A DNA stretch of 64,000 bases from Daphnia pulex (Eukaryota > Arthropoda > Branchiopoda > Diplostraca > Daphniidae): NCBI RefSeq assembly GCF_021134715.1, contig NC_060026.1, forward strand, positions 13,259,001-13,323,000, written 5' to 3'. The position numbers and the translations under genes were made by a program. This document shows positions 12,001-22,079 of this stretch, in pieces (within the stretch, counting starts at the first letter, position 1; the number at the start of each line of letters is the position of its first letter). The notes beneath the pieces were generated by a model, which ran no database searches, was not told the DNA's origin, and saw nothing but the letters and a program-made list of their open reading frames with translations.

Positions 12001-15000
12001 AACAATGTTTCTTCCTTCGCTCTTTAACGTTGTATATAGTCTTGTGTTGTTGTTGTTCTCTGACCGCATATACAACAGTGAAACTATTCAATTTAGTCGC
12101 GTTATCTCTTGAAATCTAAAGAGAATTTAGTCGAAGCGAACCGCAAGCGAGCGGCGAGACATTCTTCCGCTTCTTTCCAGCCTACACACACACACACATA
12201 TACATCTGTCTGTTAACTCTCACAAGGATCGATCCTGCTGATGCCCACCCTGCTGCTGGTATTTCCGTTTTCAATTTAGGGCTGCTGCCTTTTAATTATC
12301 TCGTGCTGCCTAGGCCACTAGACGTCTTAAGAAAACAAAAGTGAAAAATGTATAGATCCGACAGCTGCAGAGCGGCCGGCCGGATCCCCCCGAAAGTCCG
12401 TCTGCTGGCTATCGGAATCCCACGGGCTTATTAGACGCAAACATGGGGAGGTTTTGTTAATGTAAATTAAGGAGGTGGAGCGAGCTGGAATTACAGCGGG
12501 CGTCGGTGGGAGGATTACAATATCAAATGGGGATGAAATTTATACGCCCCGCCATCCAAATTGAAATGGCGCTGAGCTTAAAAATTAAATTGATAACAAG
12601 GAAATGTTGAAATCCAAATTCATTTCCTTGTCATTTCCCAAGAAGAAAACATAAATCCTCACATCGAAAAAACATATAAAAGTCGATCTAATAATATTAT
12701 AAAGAAATGTGTGAGTTTGTTATTTCTAGATGTGCGCCACCAAATCCAATTATAGAAAAATCGTTCCGGTTCACACATCACGCGAGAGAATCAGCAAACA
12801 AATAACCTAACAACATGTAACAACTATAACAACGAAGAAAAGAGAAGAATCCTTTCGCGTTGTTGGGGGTGAAAAAATATAGAAAATGAAATCGACTTAA
12901 CTGTTTTAAACCGAGGCGCAGAGTGGGTCCGGCTTCTTTGAGAAGTGCGTGAGCTTGACTGTTGGTGACTTCTTTCTCGGTCGGTTGGCCGTTCATCGAC
13001 GTAATCACGTCGCCTTCCCGGATGCCTTGCAGCGCTGCTTTGCTCCCAGGATTCACCTGGCAAAATATCAAAAAGTATATTAAAAAGTTTATTATAAATG
13101 TTTTGTAATCACTCAGTGAAATTCACATGACAAGGTTTTTATTATTATTATTATTATTATTCCCCGGGCATTTCTTATGCAACACAGAAATAATCACGTT
13201 ATTTTCATGAATAGGCCGAAACCCGAGAAAATCCTTTTCAAAAGTTCCAGACGTGCCGGAAGTGACTCGTGACATTTTCATTCGTTTTTCCTAAATGACT
13301 TCACTTTCGGAGCTGTTCCGTTTTTTTTCCTTGGTTGCCGAGCTGCGTAATAACGGTTAAACAGGTAAATTTCCCGCACATTTTCTCGTTTTGAAATCAG
13401 AAACCTCAGTGCGATTATATTGTACAAGAAACGGGAATACTCAATTAAAAAACAAAAACAGCCGGTGGACTTGAGAGAGAAACGCACACCGTTGGCGGTT
13501 CTTTTCTGTTTTCAGAATTATTTTCGGAATGAAAATAAACATCCTTCAAAAATATTTTTAAAACAAAAACAGAAGGCAGTAGACTACCGTGTGCTGTGTG
13601 CGAGTCTCTCTCCTCATCGGGTTCGAACTGTTCAAGTGCAGCAACGGCGTCCTCCTCCCTTCCGGTCGTCCGCGGTCGGAACTGAACATCCGCCCTTATA
13701 CCAGCAACTACACTACACACCGCCGCGTGTCTTTTGTTTTATTTCTCTTTTGGCTTTGAAATGATTCAATTCCCTTTCGCTTTTTCACGTGATTCGCCCT
13801 TTTTTCAAACTCGGTTTTTGGTTTTGTTTGGTTAATAATATACCCGCAGGGGGGGGGGGGGAAAGGTATACGGTACTCTACCAGATTGGAAAAAAGAAAT
13901 AAGCTGATTTAGCTAGGCCATGGCTGCAGGCAATCGATAATCAAGAAACAAAAAAGTCAATCGACGAAAAAGGATGTGAGCTGTATAGCGAGTTATCTAA
14001 GACAATGACATTTGGCAGCCCCGGGACTCACGACGAAAATAGTACATTACTTTTAAATCAATTAACTTTCATTTTGAATCCACGTGCCTTCTAGACGATG
14101 AAATGCAACTCTTTTTCCTTCGACAACACAGGTTGTTTGTCACACTAAATCAACACTCCCACAATTCCAAAAGTTTACTTTAGTTCTTAACATCAAAGGC
14201 ACTAATTAATTGGCTACTACTGACATTACTAATTAATTGATACATTACATTTCCGAAGTTTGGGCGAGGGTCTCAGACTAGTCTTTCACACAGAAACTTT
14301 CGATTTTGAATAACGTGTCGTTTCAGACGACAAGTGACTCAGAATTTGATTCTTGCTAATTTAGGATGTTGTCAGTTTTCCACATTAAACTTTCAATAAA
14401 TATGATTTTCCATTAATACTCAACTAAAATTTCATTTAAATTAAATTATATAAATAAAATAATTTTATTAATTTGCAATTGAATATTTAATATCCAATTT
14501 CTAAAGAATATCATAATTTCAATCGTGCAATTTTGTGGTCTACGCGTGCGGAAAGTTTCGAATGTCGTTCAAGGAAGAATAAAGTGGACAATTGGCGACT
14601 GAAATTGAGGCCTTGGTGAACCGAACATTCGCTATTAACAGTCGTAAACGACATCGATTTATCCTAAAGATATCTGATCCTCGAAGACAATGTCAACGTG
14701 CATCCATGTGGGATATAAAGTTCCAAATTGAAACGAAATCCGAAATGGTTTGATTGCTATCTCTCTGTCAACTTACATCGTATTTCTTGCGTCTTCCTCC
14801 ACTGAAAAACGAAGTCGCCGATGACGCCATGAGTTTTGAACAAAGAAGAAAATCACAAACTATAAATCTCCGGTTTGAAAAACTCAATTGATCAAATTGA
14901 AACCAAAAATGGCGACTGCATGTAAAAACTCGACGTCTACACTCTAATAACAGTGTAGGTATTAAACTAGTAATAATAAACAGATGAACTAATAACGTGT

Positions 15001-17646
15001 GTCTAATGAACGACGCCGTGTTTCGTTGCTAACTGCGGTCGACGGGCATCGACGGGCCTTTTGGGCTTTGACGATTTACATTCGGGCCGTCCAGGGAGTA
15101 TTTCTTTTAATTCTCCGTTTCCATTTTGGAAATTGAAAACGCTCTTTAACACAGCGACGTTTGGCATGTTCAAGTATATACATGTCCTACACAGTCTGAT
15201 ATATCCTTTCACGGCCCTGTTTCATTTTTTTCTCTACGGGATGGAGTAAAAAGAAAATGAGCAAAGTGGGCGTTGCCTCATTCCTGTATAGTTCGGCATA
15301 TCGGGTTTCAATTCTTTAATATTGTCGTAACACATGTGCTGTTGTTTTCCGACCCCCCTCCCTTTTATTTTAGCCTGGAAACAAGGAAAAATGTAGCGGA
15401 CCCTTTTATAAACACAATCACGTAGGAATGTTAAAAGAAAAACACTTGTATATTTGTTTGAAATCGTATAGAGACATCTAACGGGACCGTCGGTTGCGTC
15501 ACGCGTCGGTCCCGCACAACAGATGCCGCCACTAGAATTTTAAAATAAACTTTGACGTCATAAAAAAAGAAGAAAAAGAAAAACTAATTTTGACTTTCCA
15601 AATTGGCCAATCCAATTAGAGTCCGACACGGCGGAAAAAGCCAGACATTGTTTTGCACTCTAAATGATTCATAATTAAACTTTTGTACAATTCTTATTAA
15701 TAATTGATGATTACCAGTTGTCTGGCATCAGCAAACAGCCAGCGATGACGTCGTCCTTCCAGACATTGTCATCCATTCTCCCGGTTTTTTGTTCGAATTA
15801 AAAATGAACAACTCGGAGAAAAGTGACAGCCCGGGAGATTTAAAAGTTGGGCGTTGATGCGCGCAAAAAATAAGAAAAAAGATGGAAGCAACTGGAGGAA
15901 TGGGTGTACAATAATCACGGGCTGGCTTTTTTTTCTGAATGTTTTGTTGGGTGGCGACGCCGTTGAGTCGACGACGAGCGTCTCTCACACAGCGTGACGA
16001 ATCGGGAATTCCTAAAATACACACACACACGCCACGCAAACATATCAAGAGATAGGAGGAGAAATATATACGCACACACGACCAGTCCTTTAGATCTTTT
16101 TCACCCAAGGCCAAAGTCACGTGATTATCCTCGTTACTCGTATATGCGCCGCCAACAACATATACACACACACACGTACAACTATTTTTCCCCCTTCCCC
16201 GCTTATATATACACACACACACACACTGCGTACATAGGACATGATGAGCGAAGAAAAGAAAAAGAGCCAACCAGTGTCTAAATTTGGCATCAAGCTGGCA
16301 GACCCAAGCAAGCGTCTGTATAAGTTTAAAGGTACTATACTACATACCTAATCTGCATCGCAAGCCTATCCTTCTTCCGCTTTAGACCTCCCATCTCATC
16401 CGCGGGCCAAGACGATATCAAAACGTCTTCTGTAGTCTGAATGCATTCGCGCGGGAATTTCAAATTACATGTTGGATCAGATTTATTTTGAAATCATTTT
16501 TAGTTCGGCATTGCTGGGGGAAATGTATCCGCACACGTTCTATCGATTGTTATAGATCCAGCGCGTACGCTGTATACCTATCATTCAGGTCTGGACATAT
16601 GTTGTGTTACATGTGTCGACGTCGCAGACTATACGTGATTGTTTTATTCATGAAAACAAAAAGGGATGGTTATCGAAACCAGATCGAATGGCTCTTCTCC
16701 AACAAAACCAGCACGCGAAAAGAAATAAGAAAAATGGAAAGAAAAAGAAACGAGACAAAATTTCGTTCGTGTTTTTATAAAATTAGACCAGACGAGATTG
16801 GAATTGTCAAAAAAAAAAAAGGAGCGTGAGTGCAGAAGAAACCGTGTCGAATCGTTCGGGAGACATTTGAAATCTCTTTCCCTGTCCAAAAAGTGTCTCT
16901 GTTGAGGCGGCGGAGTTTTGCCTCATTAAACGGATCGTTAATCTCGTCCGTGTGTCATTTTAGCGAAGGTCGGGACGGCACAAATCACAGGAAAACGGAC
17001 GTGTTTCGCCCACCCAAAAGAAATCCCGAAAAAGATTGAAACATTCTCGGTTAAAAAATTTTTTTTGTGTGTGTCTAGTGGTTGCCGGATCCATCCATAA
17101 ACTTATTTTTTTTTCCCAACATTCTTTATTGAGTGATAAATCGACGGAAGCAATCTCCAGGATGCCGAGAGCACTTGAAAAATATTTCTGGGCTATATAG
17201 TTCAACTTTCAAGAACTTTCTTTCTCTATTTCTGTCATACGTCTAAAATCGTAAATCACGTAAGAAGTCTTATCATTATATAAGCTCGACGTTGATAAAG
17301 TCAAACCAAAATGGCCGCTGCTTCTTCTGTTATGAATGTGAAATAGCGCAAGTTTCAACGTCTTTTTTCTTTGATTTATATTGCAGGCTCCGGCCGGACC
17401 CAACCAACAACGGGAGCAAAAGAGAATGACTGTATAACAATCTACGTATAGAGGGGCTCTCCTTTAAATAAAAGAGTAAACACAAATGATGGATTGTGTT
17501 GGAATAATACTTACGCGAGCGATGCGGAGTTGGACGCCAGTGTCGGATCCTCCTTGAATCCGGAAGCCCCACGGTAGTCCGCCTTCCAGAATCACTTGAC
17601 GGCTGTTATTGTTGTTACTGGTGCTGCTGGTGGGGGTATCCATCAT
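1..17646 (-). CDS. Large PDZ-domain protein, synaptopodin-2/Zasp-like; 3' end lies outside the window
   Basis: Minus-strand exons, high to low: 17646-17515, 13056-12902, 10582-10506, 8116-7970, 7397-4281, 2169-2116, 1693-1404, 1058-791, 709-536, 455-333, 199-1 (continues off the left edge). Phases agree at every junction, giving about 1,578 codons so far. Exons 1 and 2 together encode one PDZ domain. Exon 1 carries the carboxylate-binding loop (GLPWGFRIQGG); exon 2 carries the second half (NPGSKAALQGIREGDVI). The rest is low-complexity: Ser/Thr/Asn-rich, then a 3.1-kb acidic Pro-rich exon with an Arg-rich end, then Gln/Pro-rich exons. PDZ proteins of this type scaffold actin and Z-discs; that role here is inference. 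The start at the ATGATG near 17646 is a choice, since an in-frame ATG also lies at 17712. Three downstream donors are weak (GTCCGT at 790 and 535, GTCTGC at 332). No LIM domain is visible in the window. Confidence 0.82.
1321..1341. repeat. TG dinucleotide microsatellite
   Basis: Uninterrupted TG repeat in an intron of the PDZ gene, followed by a second GT run at 1351-1362. Confidence 0.85.
2275..2297. repeat. CA dinucleotide microsatellite
   Basis: Uninterrupted CA repeat of about 23 bases in an intron of the PDZ gene. Confidence 0.85.
2993..3186 (-). other. Possible alternative terminal exon of the PDZ gene
   Basis: An AG acceptor at 3187-3188 opens a phase-1 reading frame of about 64 codons ending in TGA at 2993. 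The preceding 3.1-kb exon ends in phase 1, so the two can be joined. The peptide has an acidic stretch (DEEEDDD) and then GLLGEIENALGMG. The opposite strand is also open here as a Ser-rich frame, and the acceptor is only fair, so this is a candidate only. Confidence 0.3.
4040..4101. repeat. GTA trinucleotide microsatellite pair
   Basis: Two GTA/TAG runs (about 4046-4064 and 4080-4101) separated by a short unique stretch, just past the donor of the 3.1-kb PDZ exon. Confidence 0.8.
8290..8322. repeat. Inverted microsatellite, CAT run meeting GAT run
   Basis: A CAT run is followed directly by a GAT run, forming a near-perfect inverted repeat able to fold into a hairpin. Confidence 0.75.
9728..9763 (+). 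promoter_or_regulatory. TATA plus initiator core promoter on the strand opposite the PDZ gene
   Basis: TATATAAAA begins at 9728 and an arthropod-type initiator, TCAGT, has its A at 9759. The spacing of about 30 bases is the standard TATA-to-start distance. Sixty-six bases downstream an ATG (9825) opens a three-codon stretch, MAE, that ends at a GAG|GTAAAA donor at 9833. The element sits in an intron of the minus-strand PDZ gene and points the other way. Confidence 0.5.
9825..10287 (+). CDS. Tentative antisense nested short gene
   Basis: A short first exon, MAE (9825-9833), follows the TATA/initiator promoter. Two phase-0 continuations are possible. One uses the good acceptor before 9931 and ends within about 30 codons. 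The other uses a weaker acceptor before 10051 and reads about 78 codons to TAG at 10287, starting RMTLGNASYTRQN. AATAAA follows at 10486-10491. I recognise no family. A long open frame on the other strand covers the same bases, so the coding claim is weak; the promoter is the firmer part. Confidence 0.22.
13141..13160. repeat. ATT trinucleotide microsatellite
   Basis: ATT repeated about seven times in the first large PDZ intron. Confidence 0.85.
13849..13861. repeat. G13 homopolymer
   Basis: Run of 13 G. Similar G runs occur at 40597-40609 and 41887-41898, and C14 at 48149-48162. Confidence 0.85.
14777..14830 (-). other. Alternative first coding exon of the PDZ gene
   Basis: This exon encodes 18 codons (MASSATSFFSGGRRKKYD) from an ATG at 14830 to a strong GTAAGT donor. 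It ends in phase 0, exactly the entry phase of the second PDZ exon (13056-12902). It lies between the first and second PDZ exons, so a transcript starting here would lack the first half of the PDZ domain. About 200 bases of intron upstream are available for a promoter. The splice is inferred; no transcript was seen. Confidence 0.55.
16241..17451 (+). CDS. Two-exon 51-residue protein nested in an intron of the PDZ gene
   Basis: Exon 1 is 16241-16331 (starting MMSEEKKKSQPVSKFG) with an in-frame TAG just before the ATG. It ends AAAG|GTACTA in phase 1. Exon 2 is 17387-17451, preceded by a pyrimidine-rich tract and TTGCAG, and reads in frame from GSGRTQPTTG to CITIYV and a TAG stop. The joined frame is 52 codons including stop. 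AATAAA lies at 17466-17471, only 15 bases past the stop. The protein is basic, with no signal peptide or membrane segment, and ends in a hydrophobic tail that could be a PDZ ligand. A TATATATA stretch lies at 16204-16211, but it is too close to the ATG to be sure of its role. I do not recognise the family. It lies opposite the minus-strand PDZ gene, and its AATAAA ends 44 bases from that gene's first coding exon. Confidence 0.5.
17466..17471 (+). terminator. Polyadenylation signal AATAAA of the nested small gene
   Basis: A canonical AATAAA lies 15 bases after the stop codon of the two-exon small gene on the same strand. It falls in the gap between that stop and the antisense PDZ exon, which supports a real short plus-strand transcript. 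Confidence 0.45.
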
Positions 17647-17819
17647 ATTAGAGAGATTGGTTGCTCTTCTTATTGGGGAGCTCCTGGCACTGCGGAGGCA
17701 ACTTGACGACATGACCGGATGAGCAAAAAGAAAAAGAGAACAAAAGATTTCGAGATGAATGTTTGTTCTTTTGACTCTCATCCTTCCCACGGCAGCAGAG
17801 AGTTCTCTATATAATATCA

Positions 17820-20800
17820 TCCATCACTATCTCTCGACGTCTGATAAGCTCATCTTTTACTATCCTTCCAATCGGCCCTGCCCAGCGACCCAGAATGTGT
17901 GTGACTCGAGAGAGATGCTCTCTTGTTTTTCCACCAAAGATCGCCCAGCTGTGGGATTCATTTCTTATCGGCGACAAATTTCCAGTGTAGACAACTATAA
18001 CGCGCGCACATAGTGACGTCTGCCAGAAAAAAAAAGGAAAATGTACGTTTTGTTTTAGATTTTTCCAAGCGAAAAAGTTTCTATTGAAAGACAACGCACA
18101 TATAACATTCTTCTTCCGGGGCATTGACCGACTCAATGTGCCCAGCCCCAGTAGTATATATTTATCCACACACATACACCACGTCCAGCAGCAGTTAGAG
18201 TTGAGTGAAAGTCTATATAGACCAGCCAGCGGCGGAGAGTTTCAAGTGTAACACGATCCCGAGAGGGCAAACGGATCACGACCGTCGTCGTCAATTCTCC
18301 ACGTTGGGTAGGGGAGTCTGAAATGCATTTCCCCACACATGTCCAACACAAAGTATCCCGTATTTATCCCACCCTGCCAGTGTATAATGTCGATAAGACG
18401 GGCCTACTGCTGACTATATATAATACTCCTTCACGGACTTGTAAGGCTAAAATCCACTCAGGAGCGCTGGAATCCCCACCCACTCTTTTGCGGATGGCTA
18501 GAGGAGATCCATTACGCACACACAACCCGTTTGTGTGCTGTCCCGCTCATATCCCATTGTGTCCGTCAACTAATAAAAGACGGGCCATCATCTGTCTATT
18601 GAAAATGAAAAGGGAAATTATTTAGATTTCCTGGAACGGAGTATTGCGCATATTCATTCCGCAAGGCCGAATAATTAATTCCGAGCGTTAAGTTGAACTT
18701 TGCCCTTTTCTCGGACAGCACCAACCTTATAACATGATTAGAAATGTACTGTCTTGTGTGTGTTACTCTCTTCCGGGTGACGCCACGTGCCTATTGGCCC
18801 GTTTACATTCAAAGTCCCGAAAAGAAAAAAAAAGGACTAAGGCTATACTGGTCAACAGGGGAATATCATCGATCTTATGTCGGCTATAGGAGTCGCCCCT
18901 ATTAGTCGTCGACTGTCGGCTTCAGACTAAAGAAGGAACCAACACAAAAAAAAATGGACGTCTACACACAATGGAAATGTCAAATAAGACAAGCCGAAAC
19001 TACTCGATCGGAAAATAACAAAAGATCGACTTTCCAATTTTTTCCTTTTTATTATTTTAATTACATTACTTTTAGCTGATTGATTTGACGTCGATAAAAG
19101 ATTTCCCAGTTGAAAGAAGTAATGGCACACAATTTCAAATGTCTTTCAAATTTTGTTCACCGCCAACCGGTTTCCATCTCGGCCGTCTTTGATCAACACC
19201 AGTCGAATCCAGTTCGATCGACATTCATCCCATTCGATCCCCTTGCTCAAACAAAACGACAGGATCTCTCTCACGCACTATGTACACACACGCACACACA
19301 TACACACACAGAGACACACACGCAAAGACACTGTATCACGAACCGAGACACACGCGGACAGCGCAGGGACTGCGGTCGCACACCAGAAACTTTTTTGGAC
19401 ACTCTTTGCCAAGGCAACAACTTTTTGGCTGCCGTTTGGACGACTACCAACACTGGAAAGACGACGACTACCGTCAACACACTAGGATCGAAGTCTCTCG
19501 TGTGTGTTGCGCAGATGTTGTTTGCTGCCCAGGAACGGTTGGGGGAGGAGGAGGACGTCGATCGGCTTGGGCTCCGGCCCCCTCTCACTTTTGCGCCAGC
19601 GCAGTCCAAACGAAAGTGAAGAAACTACAACCAAGTAGAAAAAGGGAAGCCAAGGGAATATATATCCGCTGATGCAGATGTGTGTCTATAGGCAAAAGAA
19701 GATACACTCTGCGCCAGTCCTAAGACCGAGAGAATTTTTTAACGATTTTCTTCCACTTTTTTATTTTTTTGATCTTCTTAAAACGCCAAATTCCCTGGAC
19801 GTTCTGCTGGAAACTTGGGGGTAGCGTGTCTTGTATGGATAAACTGGAAGTTAAAAAAGTGTGCAAGGGGAGGAAGGAACTAACGAAGACTATTGGATCA
19901 TCTCAACTTGGGAAAAGTTAAGCGTATTGCCAATGATATCCTATTCACGCCGTGGTGCGCCAGGGGCCAATGCGATCAAACTGGCAGTGACGTCATTGCA
20001 GCTGGACCCCCAACTACACACACACACTGACGGACCTCTTTTTTTTTTCTATTAATACACACGGGCCGCAGACCACCGGCCAAAACCCCCTCCAGTATAA
20101 AGAATAGGTAAAGAGAAAAAAATAAAAAATAGGCCGAAGGTATTGTGTTGTCGCCAAAACATTTCGGGGTTCATCATATCAAAGAAGAAACCCGACACAC
20201 AGCTGGATTCCCCCCGGATTGTAGCCGCACGTCCATCTGTTTACACATTCCTCTCCTGTAGGATTGTGTGTACAACACCAGTGACTTACTAGACGCCGCG
20301 TACTTGGAATCGGACGCCCGTTAAATCGCAAATAATCATTTTCTTTTTTCAAATGTTGTTGTGGGCTCGTAAAAACCACATGGTGTCGGGCCGGTAATGT
20401 TTTCTCAGCCAAACCGACACACACCCGCTGGGCTTGAAAAAAACTTACACCAAAGGACGCCAGACTCCAGTTTTTAACATGGGCTGTTTGTTACAGAGAT
20501 TCCGATCGACACTTTCTGTAGCCGATAAGATGAGCTGGAAAAAACGCCGCCGCCGCCGACCGCTTACATAAGCCATTTTGGGTGTTAGCTCTACAAAAGG
20601 CAAACAAGACACAAATCACACAAGACACAGACAACAAAAAATAATAATAATATAAGCAGAAAGGCACACAAACACACACAAAAAAGCTAAATAATAAATC
20701 CATTCACAAGCGGATATGAGGTCAAAACCCTATGGAAAAAAAGTGTATTATAGTTTATTTGTTTTTGGGTTCAAATCGGGATGTGGAGGAAGTGCTTTTT

Positions 20801-22079
20801 CTTTTTTGGACAGATAGATTAAAGATGTATAGCCAAGCCAAGGGCGGGGGAGTGGATGGGGATATTATCGTGTGCTGTATACAACAGCAAATGAACATCA
20901 ACACACCAAATCAACAGCCGGTTCGGACGGTCTCCATCAACGGCTATATACGCAACACGAGCGCGCGCGCCCAGGTTATCTTTCGTCGCCTCCGGTTATA
21001 CAAATGATAACCCACCCCTCCGACAGACGACGCAATCAATTAATTTCTTCCTCATTCTCTACTCTCTCTCCAAAATAGTTTCTATGTTTCTTTTTTCACC
21101 TAAATGTTTAGTGTTTTTCAATCACACACACACACACAGAGAAAATCACGTGCACAAAAATAATTAATTCCTACCCTTTCCCTCCCAAATAAAAAATTAT
21201 TATGAAGATTTATCAAGGCCTAGGAAGATGTGTGTGTGTGCTGTAACCTCTGGTAATTTTAGTTGATAATATATTCTTAATGGTATATATTATTCTTTTT
21301 TAGTTAAAGACGATATTTAAGAAGAAGAAGGAGAAACATTTTTTTTTCTTTGTGGAGGAAACAATTGAGAATAATTAAAAAAGAGAGAGAAAAAAAATAA
21401 GAAATACAACATTTCCCCGAAATACCTACAGGACCGGTGCAGACGACAAACACAACCTCAATTAGAATGTAATGTGTGTTAGTAATAAATGTGTATAGTG
21501 TGTGTTTGAAAAAAACAAATCAACGTTGTTTTTTTCTTCTCTTAAAGGAAGAAGCCCGCGGATTTTTTCTTCATCTGTTGAATTCTTTCCCGTTCTCCCC
21601 AGAAAAATAAAAATAAAATAGTGAAGAAAAAAAAATTATTTTTAAAGACTTGATCACTTTTCGCCGTCTTATCTAATTTAAACGCGGGCACATTTTGTTT
21701 TCAACTGGGAGCGACGGGACGGCTGGTAGGGAGGAACTAAGAAAAAGAAAGACGAGTGTGGAAAATCAAACAAAAAGAAGACAGGATAATATTCGTGAAT
21801 TGAGGCTAATAAAAATCAACACTAACGGCTCCGTATTTCTTCTTTGATTATCAAGAAAAGTTCTTCTCTACTAAATCGTTGCAATTTTTGCGGCTCAAAG
21901 CGCACAATTCTACCATCCAATAGTGGTGGTGGGTGACGGATGGGAGATATTAAAGAGTGTGGAAATCACTATTCCTCTTCTTCTTCTTCTTCGTATTGCT
22001 TCTTTTCACTAAATTCTTTTGGGCTGCGTGAATAATTCAAAAAAATGTTTTTTGCGTGAACCCTATTTTCTGCTTTTTT
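17820..22079. other. Intergenic region between the PDZ gene and OGDH
   Basis: No exon chain or RNA gene could be supported here. The right end should hold the OGDH 3' untranslated region (minus strand) and the left end the PDZ gene 5' flank. Several TATA-like stretches occur (about 18150, 18410, 19660) without a convincing initiator. CA repeats lie at 19278-19321 and 21123-21138, and a CTT run lies near 21965-21993. Confidence 0.6.
19278..19321. repeat. CA-rich imperfect microsatellite
   Basis: Imperfect CA repeats interrupted by CG and GA, in the gene-poor region upstream of the PDZ gene. Confidence 0.8.

Noticed and set aside
15003..15212. Minus-strand 69-codon open frame
   Set aside because: Could be 5' untranslated sequence of the internal PDZ transcript; an opposing frame is also open and no homology is recognised.
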